A stretch of 36,864 nucleotides of DNA from Veronia pacifica (GCF_001707825.1 NZ_LYBM01000052.1:1-36864), one strand, 5' to 3'. Counted from the stretch's first letter, positions 22,962 to 33,087 are shown. Notes: a model not told the origin generated them from the letters alone. Numbers and translations are program-made.

Positions 22962-24239
22962 TTGGACGACATATCGACGGGAACATTAACTTCCCTTTTG
23001 GTATTGCTCATCGTCATATCTGGCTATTTCTCGGGCTCTGAAACTGGCATGATGTCGCTGAACCGTTATCGGCTCAGACACTTAGCAAAACAGGGCCACA
23101 AAGGCGCAAAACGGGTCGAGAAACTCCTTTCACGACCTGACCGCCTGATAGGGCTCATCCTCATTGGCAACAACCTTGTCAACATTCTGGCTTCAGCGAT
23201 TGCAACCATTCTTGGTATGCGCCTGTTTGGCGACCTGGGTGTTGCCATCGCGACGGGTGGATTGACGATGGTCGTTCTGGTTTTTGCTGAGGTGACGCCA
23301 AAAACGCTTGCGGCTCTCTATCCCGAGCGCGTTTCTTACGCCAGTAGCTTTGTACTGAGTTTTCTGATGCGTCTGCTTTATCCTTTGGTATGGACTGTTA
23401 ATGGCATTACCAACGGTTTTTTAAAACTGCTCGGTCTTGCCACCAGCCACAATGGCAAAGACAATTTGAGTTCTGAAGAGCTCAGAACCGTCGTTAATGA
23501 GGCCGGTGGACTTATCCCTCGCCTGCACCAAAATATGCTGATTTCAATCCTTGAACTGGAAGAAGTCACGGTCAATGACATCATGGTGCCGCGAAACGAA
23601 ATTACTGGCATCAATGTTAACGATGACTGGAAGGCTATTATGCGGCAGTTAACACACGCTCCCCATGGCCGGATGGTTCTGTATCGTGACAACATTGACG
23701 AAGTTGTTGGCATGCTCAGAGTCCGTGAAGCATACCGCATCATGGTTGAGAATGAGTTTAATAAAGAAAACCTTCTCAGAGCGGCTGATGAGATTTATTT
23801 CATTCCTGAAAGTACGCCACTTAATGTGCAACTTTTAAAGTTTCAGCGTAATAAAGAACGCATTGGGTTAATTGTTGACGAATACGGCGATATTATCGGT
23901 CTAGTGACCTTGGAAGATATTCTAGAAGAGATTGTGGGTGAATTTACCACGTCTGTCTCTCCAAGCCTTGCAGAAGAAATAACGCCACTCCCTGACGGCA
24001 GTTACCTAATTGAAGGAAGTGCCAATATTCGGGACTTAAACAAAAGTCTTAACTGGAGTCTCCCAACCGATGGTCCCAGAACTCTGAATGGTTTGGTACT
24101 GGAACATCTCGAGGATATTCCCGACAGTAAAATGAGTATTGAAATCAACGGTCATCAAATGGAAATCACCGAGATTGCTGACAATATGGTCAAACAAATT
24201 AAGGTGTTACCTGTGCTGAAAAAAAATAAGCGTGAATGA
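22962..24239 (+). CDS. corB: CNNM-family ion transport protein CorB (YfjD)
   Basis: CorB belongs to the CNNM/CorC family linked to magnesium and cobalt efflux. The start is a TTG at 22962 behind AAGGAAG, giving 425 residues beginning (M)DDISTGTLTSLL, aligned with the E. coli YfjD start. The frame is open to 22887, but the added residues overlap the ypjD-corB hairpin. Domains are a DUF21 membrane part (about 5-185, with ISGYFSGSETGMMSLNRYRLRHLAKQG, LIGNNLVNILASA and VFAEVTPKTLAALYP), paired CBS domains (about 200-330, with VNDIMVPRNEITGINV and VDEYGDIIGLVTLEDILEEIVGEF), and a C-terminal CorC_HlyC domain. It has its own terminator. Confidence 0.95.
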   Translation: MDDISTGTLTSLLVLLIVISGYFSGSETGMMSLNRYRLRHLAKQGHKGAKRVEKLLSRPDRLIGLILIGNNLVNILASAIATILGMRLFGDLGVAIATGGLTMVVLVFAEVTPKTLAALYPERVSYASSFVLSFLMRLLYPLVWTVNGITNGFLKLLGLATSHNGKDNLSSEELRTVVNEAGGLIPRLHQNMLISILELEEVTVNDIMVPRNEITGINVNDDWKAIMRQLTHAPHGRMVLYRDNIDEVVGMLRVREAYRIMVENEFNKENLLRAADEIYFIPESTPLNVQLLKFQRNKERIGLIVDEYGDIIGLVTLEDILEEIVGEFTTSVSPSLAEEITPLPDGSYLIEGSANIRDLNKSLNWSLPTDGPRTLNGLVLEHLEDIPDSKMSIEINGHQMEITEIADNMVKQIKVLPVLKKNKRE

Positions 24240-24260
24240 TACTGTTATTTTTATTAATAC

Positions 24261-24290
24261 AAGGCGAGCCTCAGTGTTCGCCTTTTTTTA
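24261..24290 (+). terminator. Terminator of corB
   Basis: AAGGCGA/TCGCCTT with a 10-base loop is followed by TTTTTTA, 21 bases after the corB stop. Confidence 0.82.
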
Positions 24291-24506
24291 TTTAGAGGCC
24301 TTTATATCTCACGTTTATTCATGATAAACCTCATTTCCTCAATGGTTTTTAAGTTTAAAAAAATCTCTCAATTGTTGGACGAAGTAACACTTTATCGACT
24401 AACAATTAATAACAGTCATTTTAAATTTTGAAGTCTGTAGTTTTGCTCCTCCGGTTAGAGATGTCATTTTGCTCAGCGGGTGAATTTAGTTTTTGAGGAT
24501 AAATTC

Positions 24507-25811
24507 ATGTTTAACAGTAAATTGAAGCAAGAAATAGAATTACTCAAACAAGAAAATACATATAACAAAGCTGTGATTGATTCTATCAACGCAAGTGTAC
24601 CCACTATTTTCTTCACCCCAGAAGGCGTCATCAAACGTGCTAACCATTTGCTCCTCGGAGCAGCAGGGTACAGCCTTGAGGAAGTACAGGGACAACATCA
24701 CAGAGAGCTGTGCGATCCTGATTATGCGAAGAGCATTGAGTATCAGAAATTCTGGGATAGGCTCGGCTCTGGAGAAATTATCAGTGGGACTTTTCCTCGC
24801 CGTAACAAACGCGGGGAAAGAGTGTGGCTCGAGGCGACATATTTCCCGATTAAGGTTGATGGTAAAGTCGTTGAAGTGATGAAAATCGCCTCAGATGTCA
24901 CCGAAGAAAAAATTCGCCTTGATGACCAAGGTGCCATCTTTAGCGCATTAAATAAGTCTCTGGCAGTCATCGAGTTCAATCCTGACGGCACGATATTAAA
25001 CGCGAACAGCAATTTTCTTGCAGCCGTGGGATACAGCCTGGATCAAATCCAAGGCAAACACCACAAAATGTTTTGCCCGGAAAGCTTTTATCAGGATAAT
25101 CCGAATTTTTGGTCTGAGCTTGCGTCTGGAGATTTTAAAGCGGGCCAATTCGAGCGAAAAAATGCGGCAGGCCATGTTCTTTGGCTCGAAGCAACCTACA
25201 ACCCGGTATTTGATGATGACGGCAAAGTGTTCAAAGTCGTCAAGTTCGCATCAGACATTACTGCGAGAATCGAGAAAGAGCATGAAATCCGTGCAGCTGC
25301 GGAAGTCGCATATTCGACCTCAGTAGAGACAGCGCAGATTGCCAAGCAGGGAGCTGATGCACTCAATTCTACTGTGGAAACATCATCGTCTATTTCCGAG
25401 CAGGTACTTGAGACTGCAGAATCAATTTCTCAGCTTAATGAGCAGTCGAAAAGTATCGAAGCAATAGTATCGACTATCAGTGACATTGCAGACCAAACCA
25501 ACTTACTTGCTCTCAATGCAGCAATAGAAGCTGCAAGGGCCGGTGATCAGGGACGCGGATTCGCGGTAGTAGCAGATGAGGTAAGACAACTTGCCGCACG
25601 GACCAGCCAGTCGACAGCTGAGATTGCTGATGTGGTCAAAAAGAACCGTGAGCTGACAACAGAAGCGACGGGTAAGATGTCCAGCGTGTCAGAGAGTGCG
25701 GATAAAGGTAAAGCGCAAATCTCTGAGGCAGCCGGTGTAATGGATGAGATCCGTTCGGGTGCCGAAAATGTTGCTAAAACGGTGTCGGGACTCAACGCTG
25801 GGAACGAGTAA
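24507..25811 (+). CDS. Soluble double-PAS methyl-accepting chemotaxis protein (BdlA-like)
   Basis: This is a cytoplasmic chemoreceptor. The ATG at 24507 follows GAGGATAAATTC and gives 434 residues. Two PAS domains (about 18-130 and 145-255) share repeated motifs such as ANxxLLxAxGYSLE, [24 protein letters not shown] and KxASDxT. The MCP signalling hairpin follows with the tip [43 protein letters not shown]. No membrane segment, HAMP domain or C-terminal CheR-binding pentapeptide is visible. The layout equals that of Pseudomonas BdlA, a biofilm-dispersion sensor, and of Aer-type energy taxis proteins. A redox or flavin/haem signal is typical of the family but not provable here. It lies alone between corB and a convergent lipoprotein gene. 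Confidence 0.92.
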   Translation: MFNSKLKQEIELLKQENTYNKAVIDSINASVPTIFFTPEGVIKRANHLLLGAAGYSLEEVQGQHHRELCDPDYAKSIEYQKFWDRLGSGEIISGTFPRRNKRGERVWLEATYFPIKVDGKVVEVMKIASDVTEEKIRLDDQGAIFSALNKSLAVIEFNPDGTILNANSNFLAAVGYSLDQIQGKHHKMFCPESFYQDNPNFWSELASGDFKAGQFERKNAAGHVLWLEATYNPVFDDDGKVFKVVKFASDITARIEKEHEIRAAAEVAYSTSVETAQIAKQGADALNSTVETSSSISEQVLETAESISQLNEQSKSIEAIVSTISDIADQTNLLALNAAIEAARAGDQGRGFAVVADEVRQLAARTSQSTAEIADVVKKNRELTTEATGKMSSVSESADKGKAQISEAAGVMDEIRSGAENVAKTVSGLNAGNE

Positions 25812-25846
25812 GATTTTACGTCGCCCGAGTATCGACTGCATGCATC

Positions 25847-25873
25847 AAAAAAACGCCAACTCGGCGTTTTTTT
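25847..25873. terminator. Bidirectional terminator between the chemoreceptor and the SLT-like lipoprotein gene
   Basis: AAAAAAACGCC/GGCGTTTTTTT with a 5-base loop gives T runs on both strands. It lies between the convergent stops at 25811 and 25879. Confidence 0.92.
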
Positions 25874-25878
25874 ATTTC

Positions 25879-26487
25879 TCAGAACGACCACCAGGGCGAT
25901 TTGTCCTGATTTAAATCAACTTTGCAGTGCTTCATTTGAACAGCATAGGTTCTGGCTTGTCGGTCTACCTTACTCGCCGTTAACAACAACTCTCTTTTAC
26001 TCTTGTGGTAACCATCCCTATAGCCATTCCAGCCCTCCTGAAAGGCCAGATACTGGTTACGGACATCAGACATGGGGATATTCAGCCGATTTTTTGTTTC
26101 ATTGGTATACCAGCCAATAAAGTCGAGAGAGTCGGCAAAATTCGTTCTGGAGCTACTCTTGCCGGTTGAATCCTCATACTCCTGCCAAATAATATCCTGG
26201 GCCTGAGTGTATCCAACTGGATCGCTGTTATCTCCTCTTGGGGACAATCGGAAAAAAACACTTTCAACGGCTATGTCATGAGTAAAGCCACTTTCCTGAC
26301 GAATAAAAGCCATAGCAAGAGAAACCGGGGTTCCCCAGTCCTGCTCCATATTTAAAGCAGCCTGGTACCAGTCATGATGCTGAGAGAAAATACTACATAT
26401 ACTGTCCGGGTTCTTGGGAGGCGGGTTGGTACAGCCGACTAATGCAATAAGCGGCAAACATAGCACTGTTCTGAGGTTTAAATGCAT
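25879..26487 (-). CDS. Lytic-transglycosylase-like lipoprotein
   Basis: This is a predicted outer-membrane lipoprotein with a lysozyme/SLT-like fold. The ATG at 26487 follows AAGGATATACGA and gives 202 residues with a signal peptide ending in LIALVGC. The SLT-type motif PVSLAMAFIRQESGF supplies the catalytic glutamate in the usual Q-E-S context. It is followed by DPVGYTQAQDIIWQEYEDSTGKSSSRTNFADSLDFIGWY in place of the usual G-L-M-Q segment. Family members cleave peptidoglycan glycan strands. Activity here is inferred. The gene lies 59 bases downstream of gshA on the same strand, where related genomes carry luxS. Confidence 0.78.
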   Translation of the reverse strand: MHLNLRTVLCLPLIALVGCTNPPPKNPDSICSIFSQHHDWYQAALNMEQDWGTPVSLAMAFIRQESGFTHDIAVESVFFRLSPRGDNSDPVGYTQAQDIIWQEYEDSTGKSSSRTNFADSLDFIGWYTNETKNRLNIPMSDVRNQYLAFQEGWNGYRDGYHKSKRELLLTASKVDRQARTYAVQMKHCKVDLNQDKSPWWSF

Positions 26488-26546
26488 TCGTATATCCTTA
26501 TACAAAATACAAATGGCGACGCTACCGCCGCCAGAATAATGTGTTA

Positions 26547-28133
26547 TTACGAAGTGTAGCCAAAGTAATCAGCAAGATATTTATCGAAAGAGACATTATC
26601 AGCGTCTTCCAGCGCTGCTTGTCGCGCTAGACTGTCCGTCGCTTCCTGCATCAAGGTGTCATTTGAAAAGTGACCTTTCGAATCACTGTGTTTGAAAAAC
26701 TCCACATGGGAGTCAGATAACTCATGACTCACACTATTGACGCACCCTTTTGCGATTACATCATTAAGTAATCGTCCGGACAGCGTTTTTTCAGGGTGTT
26801 CAAACCACGTCTCCAGCTCATCACAAGTTTGCTGATAACATGATGTCCCATTGGCCTGATCCAACAGTTCCGCCAGAGGACGCAACTCAGCAAATACGCG
26901 CTTACCCCAGTCAGCCTGAGTCAGTCTCTCACCATTACATCCTATCTTAAGCGTAAGACCCGGCTTCCTTCCTTCCAGCACAATTTTCTGCCAGTTGTCA
27001 CGCCAGCAATCAAGCTCGCTCTCATCCATATTCTCTGACGGCGTCAATAGACACCAGAGCATGAGAAGATCAAGGAAATAAATCTGATGGCTATCAATGC
27101 CCACTGGAGAATAAGGGTTAACATCCAGCGATCTCACCTCAATATACTCCACGCCACCACGAGATAATGCTTCAGAGGGTTTCTCGCCACTCTTAGCAAC
27201 ACGTTTAGCTCGGATGGGTGCATAGAGCTCATTCTCAATCTGAAGCGCGTTAGTGTTGAGCTGACGATACTGACCCGACGCGTCTTTGACACCAATGCGC
27301 GCAAACTCTGGTGAGGGTGTATTAATCGCTTGCTTCACACCGTCGATATATTGTTCGAGGCTGTTAAAGCCGACTTTTATCTCATCCTGAGCACTGTTCG
27401 TGTAACCCAAATCACTCAGTCGTAATGACGTGGCATAAGGTAAATAACACGTATTATGATCTGTCTTCTCAAACTTCAGAGATGTGCCGCTTTTCTCGAC
27501 AAAAGAACCACAAAGAGCCGGAGACGCACCGAACAAGTAGGGGATCATCCAGCCAAAGCGATAGTAATTACGAATTAATGCAAAGTAGGCATCGGATATC
27601 GACGCTTGCTGCTGTTCCTCACCCTGGTTGCCAAACAAATGCCGCCAAAGTGAATCGGGAAAAGAAAAGTTAAAGTGCACACCAGAGATGATCTGCATTA
27701 CGCTACCGTAACGGTGCTTCAATCCCTCTCTGTAGAGCGTTTTCATACGTCCCAGATTAGACTTGCCATACTGAGCCAAAACAATATCGTCTTCAGTGCC
27801 AAAAAAACATGGCATCGACATTGGCCAGAGCTTCTCATCTCCCAAATTCTGAATGGTAAAACGATGAATATCGTGCAACTGTCCCAAGGTTTCAGGTACT
27901 GAGCGGCTAACTGGTGTAATAAATTCGAGTAAGGACTCTGAAAAATCAGTGGTTATCCACTGGTTAGTCAGTGCAGAACCCAGCTGGGCCGGATGAGGGG
28001 TCGAAGACAAATCACCTTGAGCAGAGATGCGCAGAGCCTCTCTCTCAACACCCCGTCCAATTCCTTTCAAAACTTCCGGTGTGTGTGACAACGCCTTCAA
28101 CCGGGTTTGAAAATCGGTCAAGTTTGTTCTCAT
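26547..28133 (-). CDS. gshA: Glutamate-cysteine ligase GshA
   Basis: GshA catalyses the first and rate-limiting step of glutathione synthesis, joining glutamate and cysteine with ATP. The 528-residue protein belongs to the enterobacterial type 1 family (E. coli 518). Recognisable parts are [13 protein letters not shown] at the start, [62 protein letters not shown], and [19 protein letters not shown]. The ATG at 28133 fits the family start. It is on the same strand as the M16 peptidase gene upstream and the SLT-like gene downstream. No terminator was seen on either side, so it may be part of a longer transcript. Confidence 0.97.
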   Translation of the reverse strand: MRTNLTDFQTRLKALSHTPEVLKGIGRGVEREALRISAQGDLSSTPHPAQLGSALTNQWITTDFSESLLEFITPVSRSVPETLGQLHDIHRFTIQNLGDEKLWPMSMPCFFGTEDDIVLAQYGKSNLGRMKTLYREGLKHRYGSVMQIISGVHFNFSFPDSLWRHLFGNQGEEQQQASISDAYFALIRNYYRFGWMIPYLFGASPALCGSFVEKSGTSLKFEKTDHNTCYLPYATSLRLSDLGYTNSAQDEIKVGFNSLEQYIDGVKQAINTPSPEFARIGVKDASGQYRQLNTNALQIENELYAPIRAKRVAKSGEKPSEALSRGGVEYIEVRSLDVNPYSPVGIDSHQIYFLDLLMLWCLLTPSENMDESELDCWRDNWQKIVLEGRKPGLTLKIGCNGERLTQADWGKRVFAELRPLAELLDQANGTSCYQQTCDELETWFEHPEKTLSGRLLNDVIAKGCVNSVSHELSDSHVEFFKHSDSKGHFSNDTLMQEATDSLARQAALEDADNVSFDKYLADYFGYTS

Positions 28134-28228
28134 TCTAATATTCTATTGTTTGGAGCCCTAGAATAGTCACTCTCTGTGTCAATTACTATCACATCATCAA
28201 CACAAAAGGCTTTTACTGAAATAGTTGT

Positions 28229-31057
28229 TCAACTTTCAGTCGCCACCATTTCAATGGGCAGTCCGGTTTTTTCTAGCGATGCTCTGATTTTCTTCGCATC
28301 GCCGACCAAAATAATCTGATAGTCACTGGGGTTGAACCATTGCTTGGCCAATTTATTTAGCTCTTTCTTCGTCACAGAAGCAATAATCTTCTGCTGTTGC
28401 TGGCGATAACTGGCAGGCAAACCAAATTCCTGCATAGCCTCCAGAAGTGCTATTTTTTGTGCGGGAGTCTCATAAGATAACGCCTGTCCTTGAACGAACG
28501 CACTGCGCATAAATGCCATTTCTTGCTCACTTAACCCCTTTGTCGCGAACAGATCTAACTCTCGCCTCATCTCCTGAATTGCATCCGCAGTAACATCCGC
28601 CCTAACCTGCGTTTCAAAGGCGATCAGACCGCTGTCTTTGTTACCATAAACGCTCCCCCTCACGCCATAAGTGAACCCTTTATCCTCACGCAGATTCTGG
28701 TTCAGACGCCCATTGAAATTACCTCCGAGGTTAAAATTAGCCAACATGGTTTTGAACATATCGCCGGTCACGTCATAGGGCATCCCCTTTCTGACGAACT
28801 GGATTGTACTTTGGGTCGCGCCAGGTTTGTCCACCAGCCAAATTGTCTGCCTTTGATACTGGTTGTAATCAGGTAACGCCGATGGGCGGGCAGGCTCTCC
28901 TTGCCATTGAGATAGCCGGCTAATGAGGCTCTGCGCATGCCTTTGCGTAATGTCGCCAACGATCGCCACTTGAGTACCTGAAGGAGAATAATGCTGCTGG
29001 TAAAACTGTTTTACATCGTCGAGCGTGAGGGCGGATATCGTTTTCCGATCACCGCCCGGTGGCGTCCTATGCTGATCGTTTTTGTAGAGAACCTCTCGCT
29101 GCGCTTTGATAAGCAATGCCCGAGGCGAGGATGACTGGAAACCGAGTGATTCTATTGTCTGCCGTTTTAACCGAGTAAAGTCCTGTTCGGAAAACCGGGG
29201 CTGATACAGTATTTCAGCGGCAATTTTTAAAGTGGGATATAAATTTTTCTTGAGGGTAGACACGGATAATATCGTGTGTTCCCGTCCGGACCATAGATTC
29301 ACCGAGCTACCCAGTCGGTCGAGTTTTGCCTCTATCTCTTCTCCACTTGATGATTGCGTCCCCTCTTCCAACATGGCTGCAGTCAGGTATGCCACGCCTT
29401 GCTTTCCATCAGGTTCTATCAACGAACCTGCAGGTAACAAGAATTCCAGCAAGATGGTTGGCGTTTCCCTGCTTTCCATGCCTATTACCTGTACACCATT
29501 ATCCAACGCAAAACGATAGACGTCAGGCAATGCACCGAACACAGGCTCACCTGCCGTTGGCATTTTACTTCGATCAAATGTTTCAGGCGTTTTACGAACC
29601 TTGAGCGGCTCCCGTTCAGTAGGCTCAACTGCAATCACCGCATCAACGTTGGCCGTCGCGGCAGCGAGTTGTCTCATTCCTTCAGGGACCGTTGACAGTA
29701 CGACCGCCGGTTTCTGCCAGATGTAAGAGTCAAAGGCTGTATCAACATCGCGGGTTGATACCTTCGCCAGCCTTTTCAACCAAGTGTTAAGGCGATCGGG
29801 CGTATCATAAAATGTTTGATTGAACGCCAACTGTGCCACTTTTCCCTGAACACTTTGCAGGCTGAATATTGCACTGGCTTCTGCACCACCTTTCACCAGC
29901 GACAGGTCATCCTCACTCGCCCCTCGTTCATTGAAGTGTTCGAGCACGTCCATCACGTCATTGTAAACGTCAGACAAGGGCTGCCCTTTATTGGCAGACA
30001 CATAAAGTTGAACTGAACAAGCAAGCTCTCCACAGCGCTGACTGACACTGGCACTGAGCACTTTACCCGGCTTGACCAATTTCTGATAAAGCAGTCCATT
30101 TTTGCCTCCGCCAAGAATCGCTGTCAGCATATCAAGCGAGATACGCACCTTTGACGACGGCGTTACTGTGGGCCAGGTGAGAGTAAGTACAGGCTGCTCA
30201 ATCTTATCTTCCAGCGTCAGATATCGGCTTTCTGTCAGCGCAACAGGCGCAGGGGCTTGAGGCTCAACCTCTGGTCCGGTAGGGATGTCAGCGAAATATT
30301 TTTTTATCCAAGCCAGCGTTTGAGCGGTATCAAAATCTCCACCTATGGTCAGGGTGGCATTGTTAGGGCCGTACCAACGCAGAAAAAACGCTTTAAGGTC
30401 ATCGAGAGTGGCGCGGTTAAGATCGCGGACATAACCGATTGTTGGGTGCGCGTAGGGGTGTCCCGGTGGGTAGAGGGTCTCGGCTATTTTTTCTGATACC
30501 AGGCCATAAGGGCGATTATCGTAGTTCTGGGCACGCTCGTTTTTGACCGTGTCAAGCTGAATATCAAATTTCCGCTGAGACATAGCATCAATGAAAAAAC
30601 CCATTCTGTCTGCTTCCAACCAAAGGATTTTTTCCAGCTGGTTGGACGGTACGGTTTGGTAGTAATTCGTTCTGTCGCGGTTGGTACTGCCATTCAGCGA
30701 GCCGCCCGACTCAGTGACAATGGCAAAATGCTGCTGGTCAGCAACATGCTCAGATCCTTGAAACATCATATGCTCAAAAAAATGCGCAAAACCAGAACGG
30801 CCGGGCTCTTCTCTGGCAGATCCGACATGATAGGTTACATCAACATGTACCAGAGGATCTGAGCTGTCTTTGTGTAGCAATACAGTTAGCCCGTTGTCCA
30901 AACGATATTTCTGGTACGAAATGGACGGTTCGGTTCTGCTTTGATTTTTTTGTTCAACAAACGTGACCCCTGCGGGAGGGACAACCTCAGGCGAATGGCT
31001 TACAAGGGAACACGCATTCAAAAACGCGACAGAGAAAAAAATCACGAAATTTCGCAC
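28229..31057 (-). CDS. M16-family zinc metallopeptidase, lipoprotein
   Basis: This is an insulinase/pitrilysin-type peptidase predicted to be lipid-anchored in the envelope. The 942-residue product has a signal peptide with Cys16 (AFLNAC). It has two homologous halves. The first half carries the zinc site HFFEH (His92, Glu95, His96) and the distal Glu174 in KNERAQNYDNRP, the spacing typical of M16. The second half (from about 500) lacks HxxEH and should be the inactive partner that helps close the chamber. It resembles the double-length peptidases found near gshA in vibrios. The natural substrate is unknown. It ends about 95 bases before gshA. Confidence 0.93.
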   Translation of the reverse strand: MRNFVIFFSVAFLNACSLVSHSPEVVPPAGVTFVEQKNQSRTEPSISYQKYRLDNGLTVLLHKDSSDPLVHVDVTYHVGSAREEPGRSGFAHFFEHMMFQGSEHVADQQHFAIVTESGGSLNGSTNRDRTNYYQTVPSNQLEKILWLEADRMGFFIDAMSQRKFDIQLDTVKNERAQNYDNRPYGLVSEKIAETLYPPGHPYAHPTIGYVRDLNRATLDDLKAFFLRWYGPNNATLTIGGDFDTAQTLAWIKKYFADIPTGPEVEPQAPAPVALTESRYLTLEDKIEQPVLTLTWPTVTPSSKVRISLDMLTAILGGGKNGLLYQKLVKPGKVLSASVSQRCGELACSVQLYVSANKGQPLSDVYNDVMDVLEHFNERGASEDDLSLVKGGAEASAIFSLQSVQGKVAQLAFNQTFYDTPDRLNTWLKRLAKVSTRDVDTAFDSYIWQKPAVVLSTVPEGMRQLAAATANVDAVIAVEPTEREPLKVRKTPETFDRSKMPTAGEPVFGALPDVYRFALDNGVQVIGMESRETPTILLEFLLPAGSLIEPDGKQGVAYLTAAMLEEGTQSSSGEEIEAKLDRLGSSVNLWSGREHTILSVSTLKKNLYPTLKIAAEILYQPRFSEQDFTRLKRQTIESLGFQSSSPRALLIKAQREVLYKNDQHRTPPGGDRKTISALTLDDVKQFYQQHYSPSGTQVAIVGDITQRHAQSLISRLSQWQGEPARPSALPDYNQYQRQTIWLVDKPGATQSTIQFVRKGMPYDVTGDMFKTMLANFNLGGNFNGRLNQNLREDKGFTYGVRGSVYGNKDSGLIAFETQVRADVTADAIQEMRRELDLFATKGLSEQEMAFMRSAFVQGQALSYETPAQKIALLEAMQEFGLPASYRQQQQKIIASVTKKELNKLAKQWFNPSDYQIILVGDAKKIRASLEKTGLPIEMVATES

Positions 31058-31087
31058 ACAACATCCTTTTATCGAGTTACTGCCACT

Positions 31088-31531
31088 TCAGTGAATCAGA
31101 CCCAAAGTCACGACAGAAATTACAACATAACGCAGGGCTTTTCCTATTGCCACCAACAGCCAACACCACGACTGACGTAATCGGAGCCAGCCCGCAGCTA
31201 GACACAAAGGGTCGCCAATGACAGGCATCCAGCTCAGTAACAATACTGGATAGCCGTAACGGCTCAGCCAGACGAGCGCCCGTTGCTGTTGCTTCTCTGA
31301 CTTCTTCCGCTGAGGAATAAATCGACCAATCCAGTAATTTGTCATTCCACCCAGTGTATTACCCAATGTCGCCACAACCAGTAACCAGACAACCGGATAG
31401 TGCTGTTGGTTAAGCAAAAAAATCAGGTTCGCTTCTGAACCTCCCGGCAACAGAGTCGAGCTCAAAAAGCCAGTAGAAAACAACACCCAAAGGGCATGAT
31501 CACCCGCAAACCAATCAAACACGCTTGGCAT
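31088..31531 (-). CDS. yqaA: DedA/VTT-like inner-membrane protein YqaA
   Basis: This is a small inner-membrane protein of the DedA-related (SNARE-associated/VTT) family, of unproven function. The 147-residue product shows LFSTGFLSSTLLPGGSEANLIFLL, a re-entrant loop with the family glycine-rich motif, then LGNTLGGMTNYWIGRF. The basic turn RKKSEKQQQRALVWLSRYGYPVLLLSWMPVIGDPLCLAAGW and a last helix follow. Its ATG lies inside the end of yqaB, overlapping it by 17 bases, so translation is coupled. The yqaB-yqaA pair near gshA is also found in E. coli. Confidence 0.93.
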   Translation of the reverse strand: MPSVFDWFAGDHALWVLFSTGFLSSTLLPGGSEANLIFLLNQQHYPVVWLLVVATLGNTLGGMTNYWIGRFIPQRKKSEKQQQRALVWLSRYGYPVLLLSWMPVIGDPLCLAAGWLRLRQSWCWLLVAIGKALRYVVISVVTLGLIH

Positions 31532-32096
31532 CCGTCACATCTATTACGTCCATGCCTGCTGCCTTTGCCGCCTGAATACCAAAAGGAGCATCTTCAAAGA
31601 CCAGACATTGGTGGCTTTCTACCGAGAGCAGCTCCGCACACTTTAAAAAAGTATCAGGGGAGGGTTTATGCGCATCCACCTGATCGGCCCCGACAACAAC
31701 ATCAAAAAGCTCGAGCAAACCTGCTTTTTTTAGCAATTTGTCTGCGATATCTGTCAGTGTACCTGTGCCAATCGCCATTGGTTTACGCCCGGCATACGTC
31801 TTTGCCACCTCGGCAGCAGGTAAGACTACGACCTCCATTTCTGCAAGCTCAGAAAATATTTGGTTTTTACGATCTGCCAGCACCTGCGGCTCAACTGATA
31901 GCGAAAAGGTTTCGATCAGTGACTGGGCGGTCAGCCATGCAGGACTGCCACCCCGGGTGTGATACCAAGCTTCATCAACCTCAAACCCGTATTCAGCAGC
32001 AGTTTGCTGCCAAGCCTGATAATGGGCAGGCATAGAGTCAACCAAGGTGCCATCAAGATCGAAAATAAGTGCATCGTACTTGTCATAATCTGTCAT
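31515..32096 (-). CDS. yqaB: HAD-family sugar phosphatase YqaB
   Basis: This is a small-molecule phosphatase; E. coli YqaB acts on fructose 1-phosphate and similar sugar phosphates. The 193-residue protein has the beta-phosphoglucomutase-like HAD layout. Motif I is DLDGTLVDS (Asp13, Asp15). A helical cap follows with MPAHYQAWQQTAAEYGFEVDEAWYHTRGG. Motif II is IGTGT, the motif III lysine is in AHKPSPDTFLKCAEL, and motif IV is VFEDAPFGIQAAKAAGM. Its ATG overlaps the TGA of the upstream dehydrogenase gene by four bases (ATGA), and yqaA overlaps its end. The three genes therefore form a tight operon. Confidence 0.93.
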   Translation of the reverse strand: MTDYDKYDALIFDLDGTLVDSMPAHYQAWQQTAAEYGFEVDEAWYHTRGGSPAWLTAQSLIETFSLSVEPQVLADRKNQIFSELAEMEVVVLPAAEVAKTYAGRKPMAIGTGTLTDIADKLLKKAGLLELFDVVVGADQVDAHKPSPDTFLKCAELLSVESHQCLVFEDAPFGIQAAKAAGMDVIDVTDAKRV

Positions 32097-33046
32097 TTTG
32101 CCACCTTCAACAATAACTTGCCTCGGATGCGACCGGACATGATTGACTGATGTGCCTCACCACCCTTTTCCAGCGGATAAATATTACTGATCTCGATATC
32201 AAGTTCCCCAGTCTCAACCATTGCCAGTAATCTGTCCATCTGCCAACGGTTTGGGTCGACCAGCATCCCCTCCGCTTTCAGACCTCGCTGACTAGCCTCA
32301 GCCATCACTGCATCTTTGGTGACAGTTGGTACGGTTATCATACGTCCCTGCCCTTTGAGGGCAGAGAGCGCGTCAATTCCCGTCTCACCGCCAATCAAGT
32401 CAATAATGACATCGAAAAACGCCTGATACTGAGCAAGCTCATTACATTGATAATCAATGACAGTCGTCCCCAAGTCTGTCAGAAACGCAGTATTTGCCGC
32501 TGAGCAACTCGCAAACACGTCAGCACCGCGCTGCTTGGCCAGCTGAACAGCAATGTGCCCAACGCCACCTGCTCCAGCAAGCACCAGTACTTTCTCATCG
32601 GCTGTGACTCCCGCTTTTTCCATTGCCTGCCAGGCGGTCTGACCGCAGACGGGCAATGCAGCCGCAAGTTCAAAATCCACACCTGTGGGCACCGAAGACA
32701 ACGCCGCCGCATCAATGGCGAGATATTCACTGTAACAGCCGCCTTGCAGAGGGAAACCGACCAGTCCCGCGACTCTGTCGCCGTTCTCGAAGATCTCTTG
32801 GTGGCTTCCGGAGCCAACCACTTCTCCAGCCACATCGTAACCCGGAACCCATGGCAGCTTGTCTTTATTTTGTTCTGCTGCCCAACCAATACCCGCACGT
32901 GTTTTGGCATCAATAGGATTTACGCCCGCGTAAGCAACTTTAACCAGCACTTGATCAGGGCCGGGAACCGGGCGTTCACTGTCGATAATGTGTAAGGTCT
33001 CAGGCCCCCCAAAGGCGCTGATCGCTAATTGTCTATTCTCAGGCAT
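32093..33046 (-). CDS. Zinc-type alcohol dehydrogenase-like / quinone oxidoreductase (MDR family)
   Basis: This is an NAD(P)H-dependent medium-chain dehydrogenase/reductase, close to quinone oxidoreductases. From the ATG at 33046 (after AAAGGGAATAAT) it has 317 residues. The frame extends 25 codons further upstream without conservation. Visible are the GroES-like catalytic part (KVAYAGVNPIDAKTRAGI, WVPGYDVAGEVVGSG), the Rossmann site VLVLAGAGGVGHIAVQLAKQRGADV, and the C-terminal LLKVAK. The structural zinc cysteines of true alcohol dehydrogenases are not seen, favouring quinone oxidoreductase chemistry. The substrate is unknown. It starts an operon with yqaB and yqaA. Confidence 0.88.
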   Translation of the reverse strand: MPENRQLAISAFGGPETLHIIDSERPVPGPDQVLVKVAYAGVNPIDAKTRAGIGWAAEQNKDKLPWVPGYDVAGEVVGSGSHQEIFENGDRVAGLVGFPLQGGCYSEYLAIDAAALSSVPTGVDFELAAALPVCGQTAWQAMEKAGVTADEKVLVLAGAGGVGHIAVQLAKQRGADVFASCSAANTAFLTDLGTTVIDYQCNELAQYQAFFDVIIDLIGGETGIDALSALKGQGRMITVPTVTKDAVMAEASQRGLKAEGMLVDPNRWQMDRLLAMVETGELDIEISNIYPLEKGGEAHQSIMSGRIRGKLLLKVAK

Positions 33047-33087
33047 ATTATTCCCTTTCTTATCGCCCAACATAGTCACAGTGTCAG

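Noticed and set aside
31496-32035. 179-residue plus-strand frame
   Set aside because: It is antisense to yqaB, rich in proline, histidine and arginine as expected for a shadow frame.
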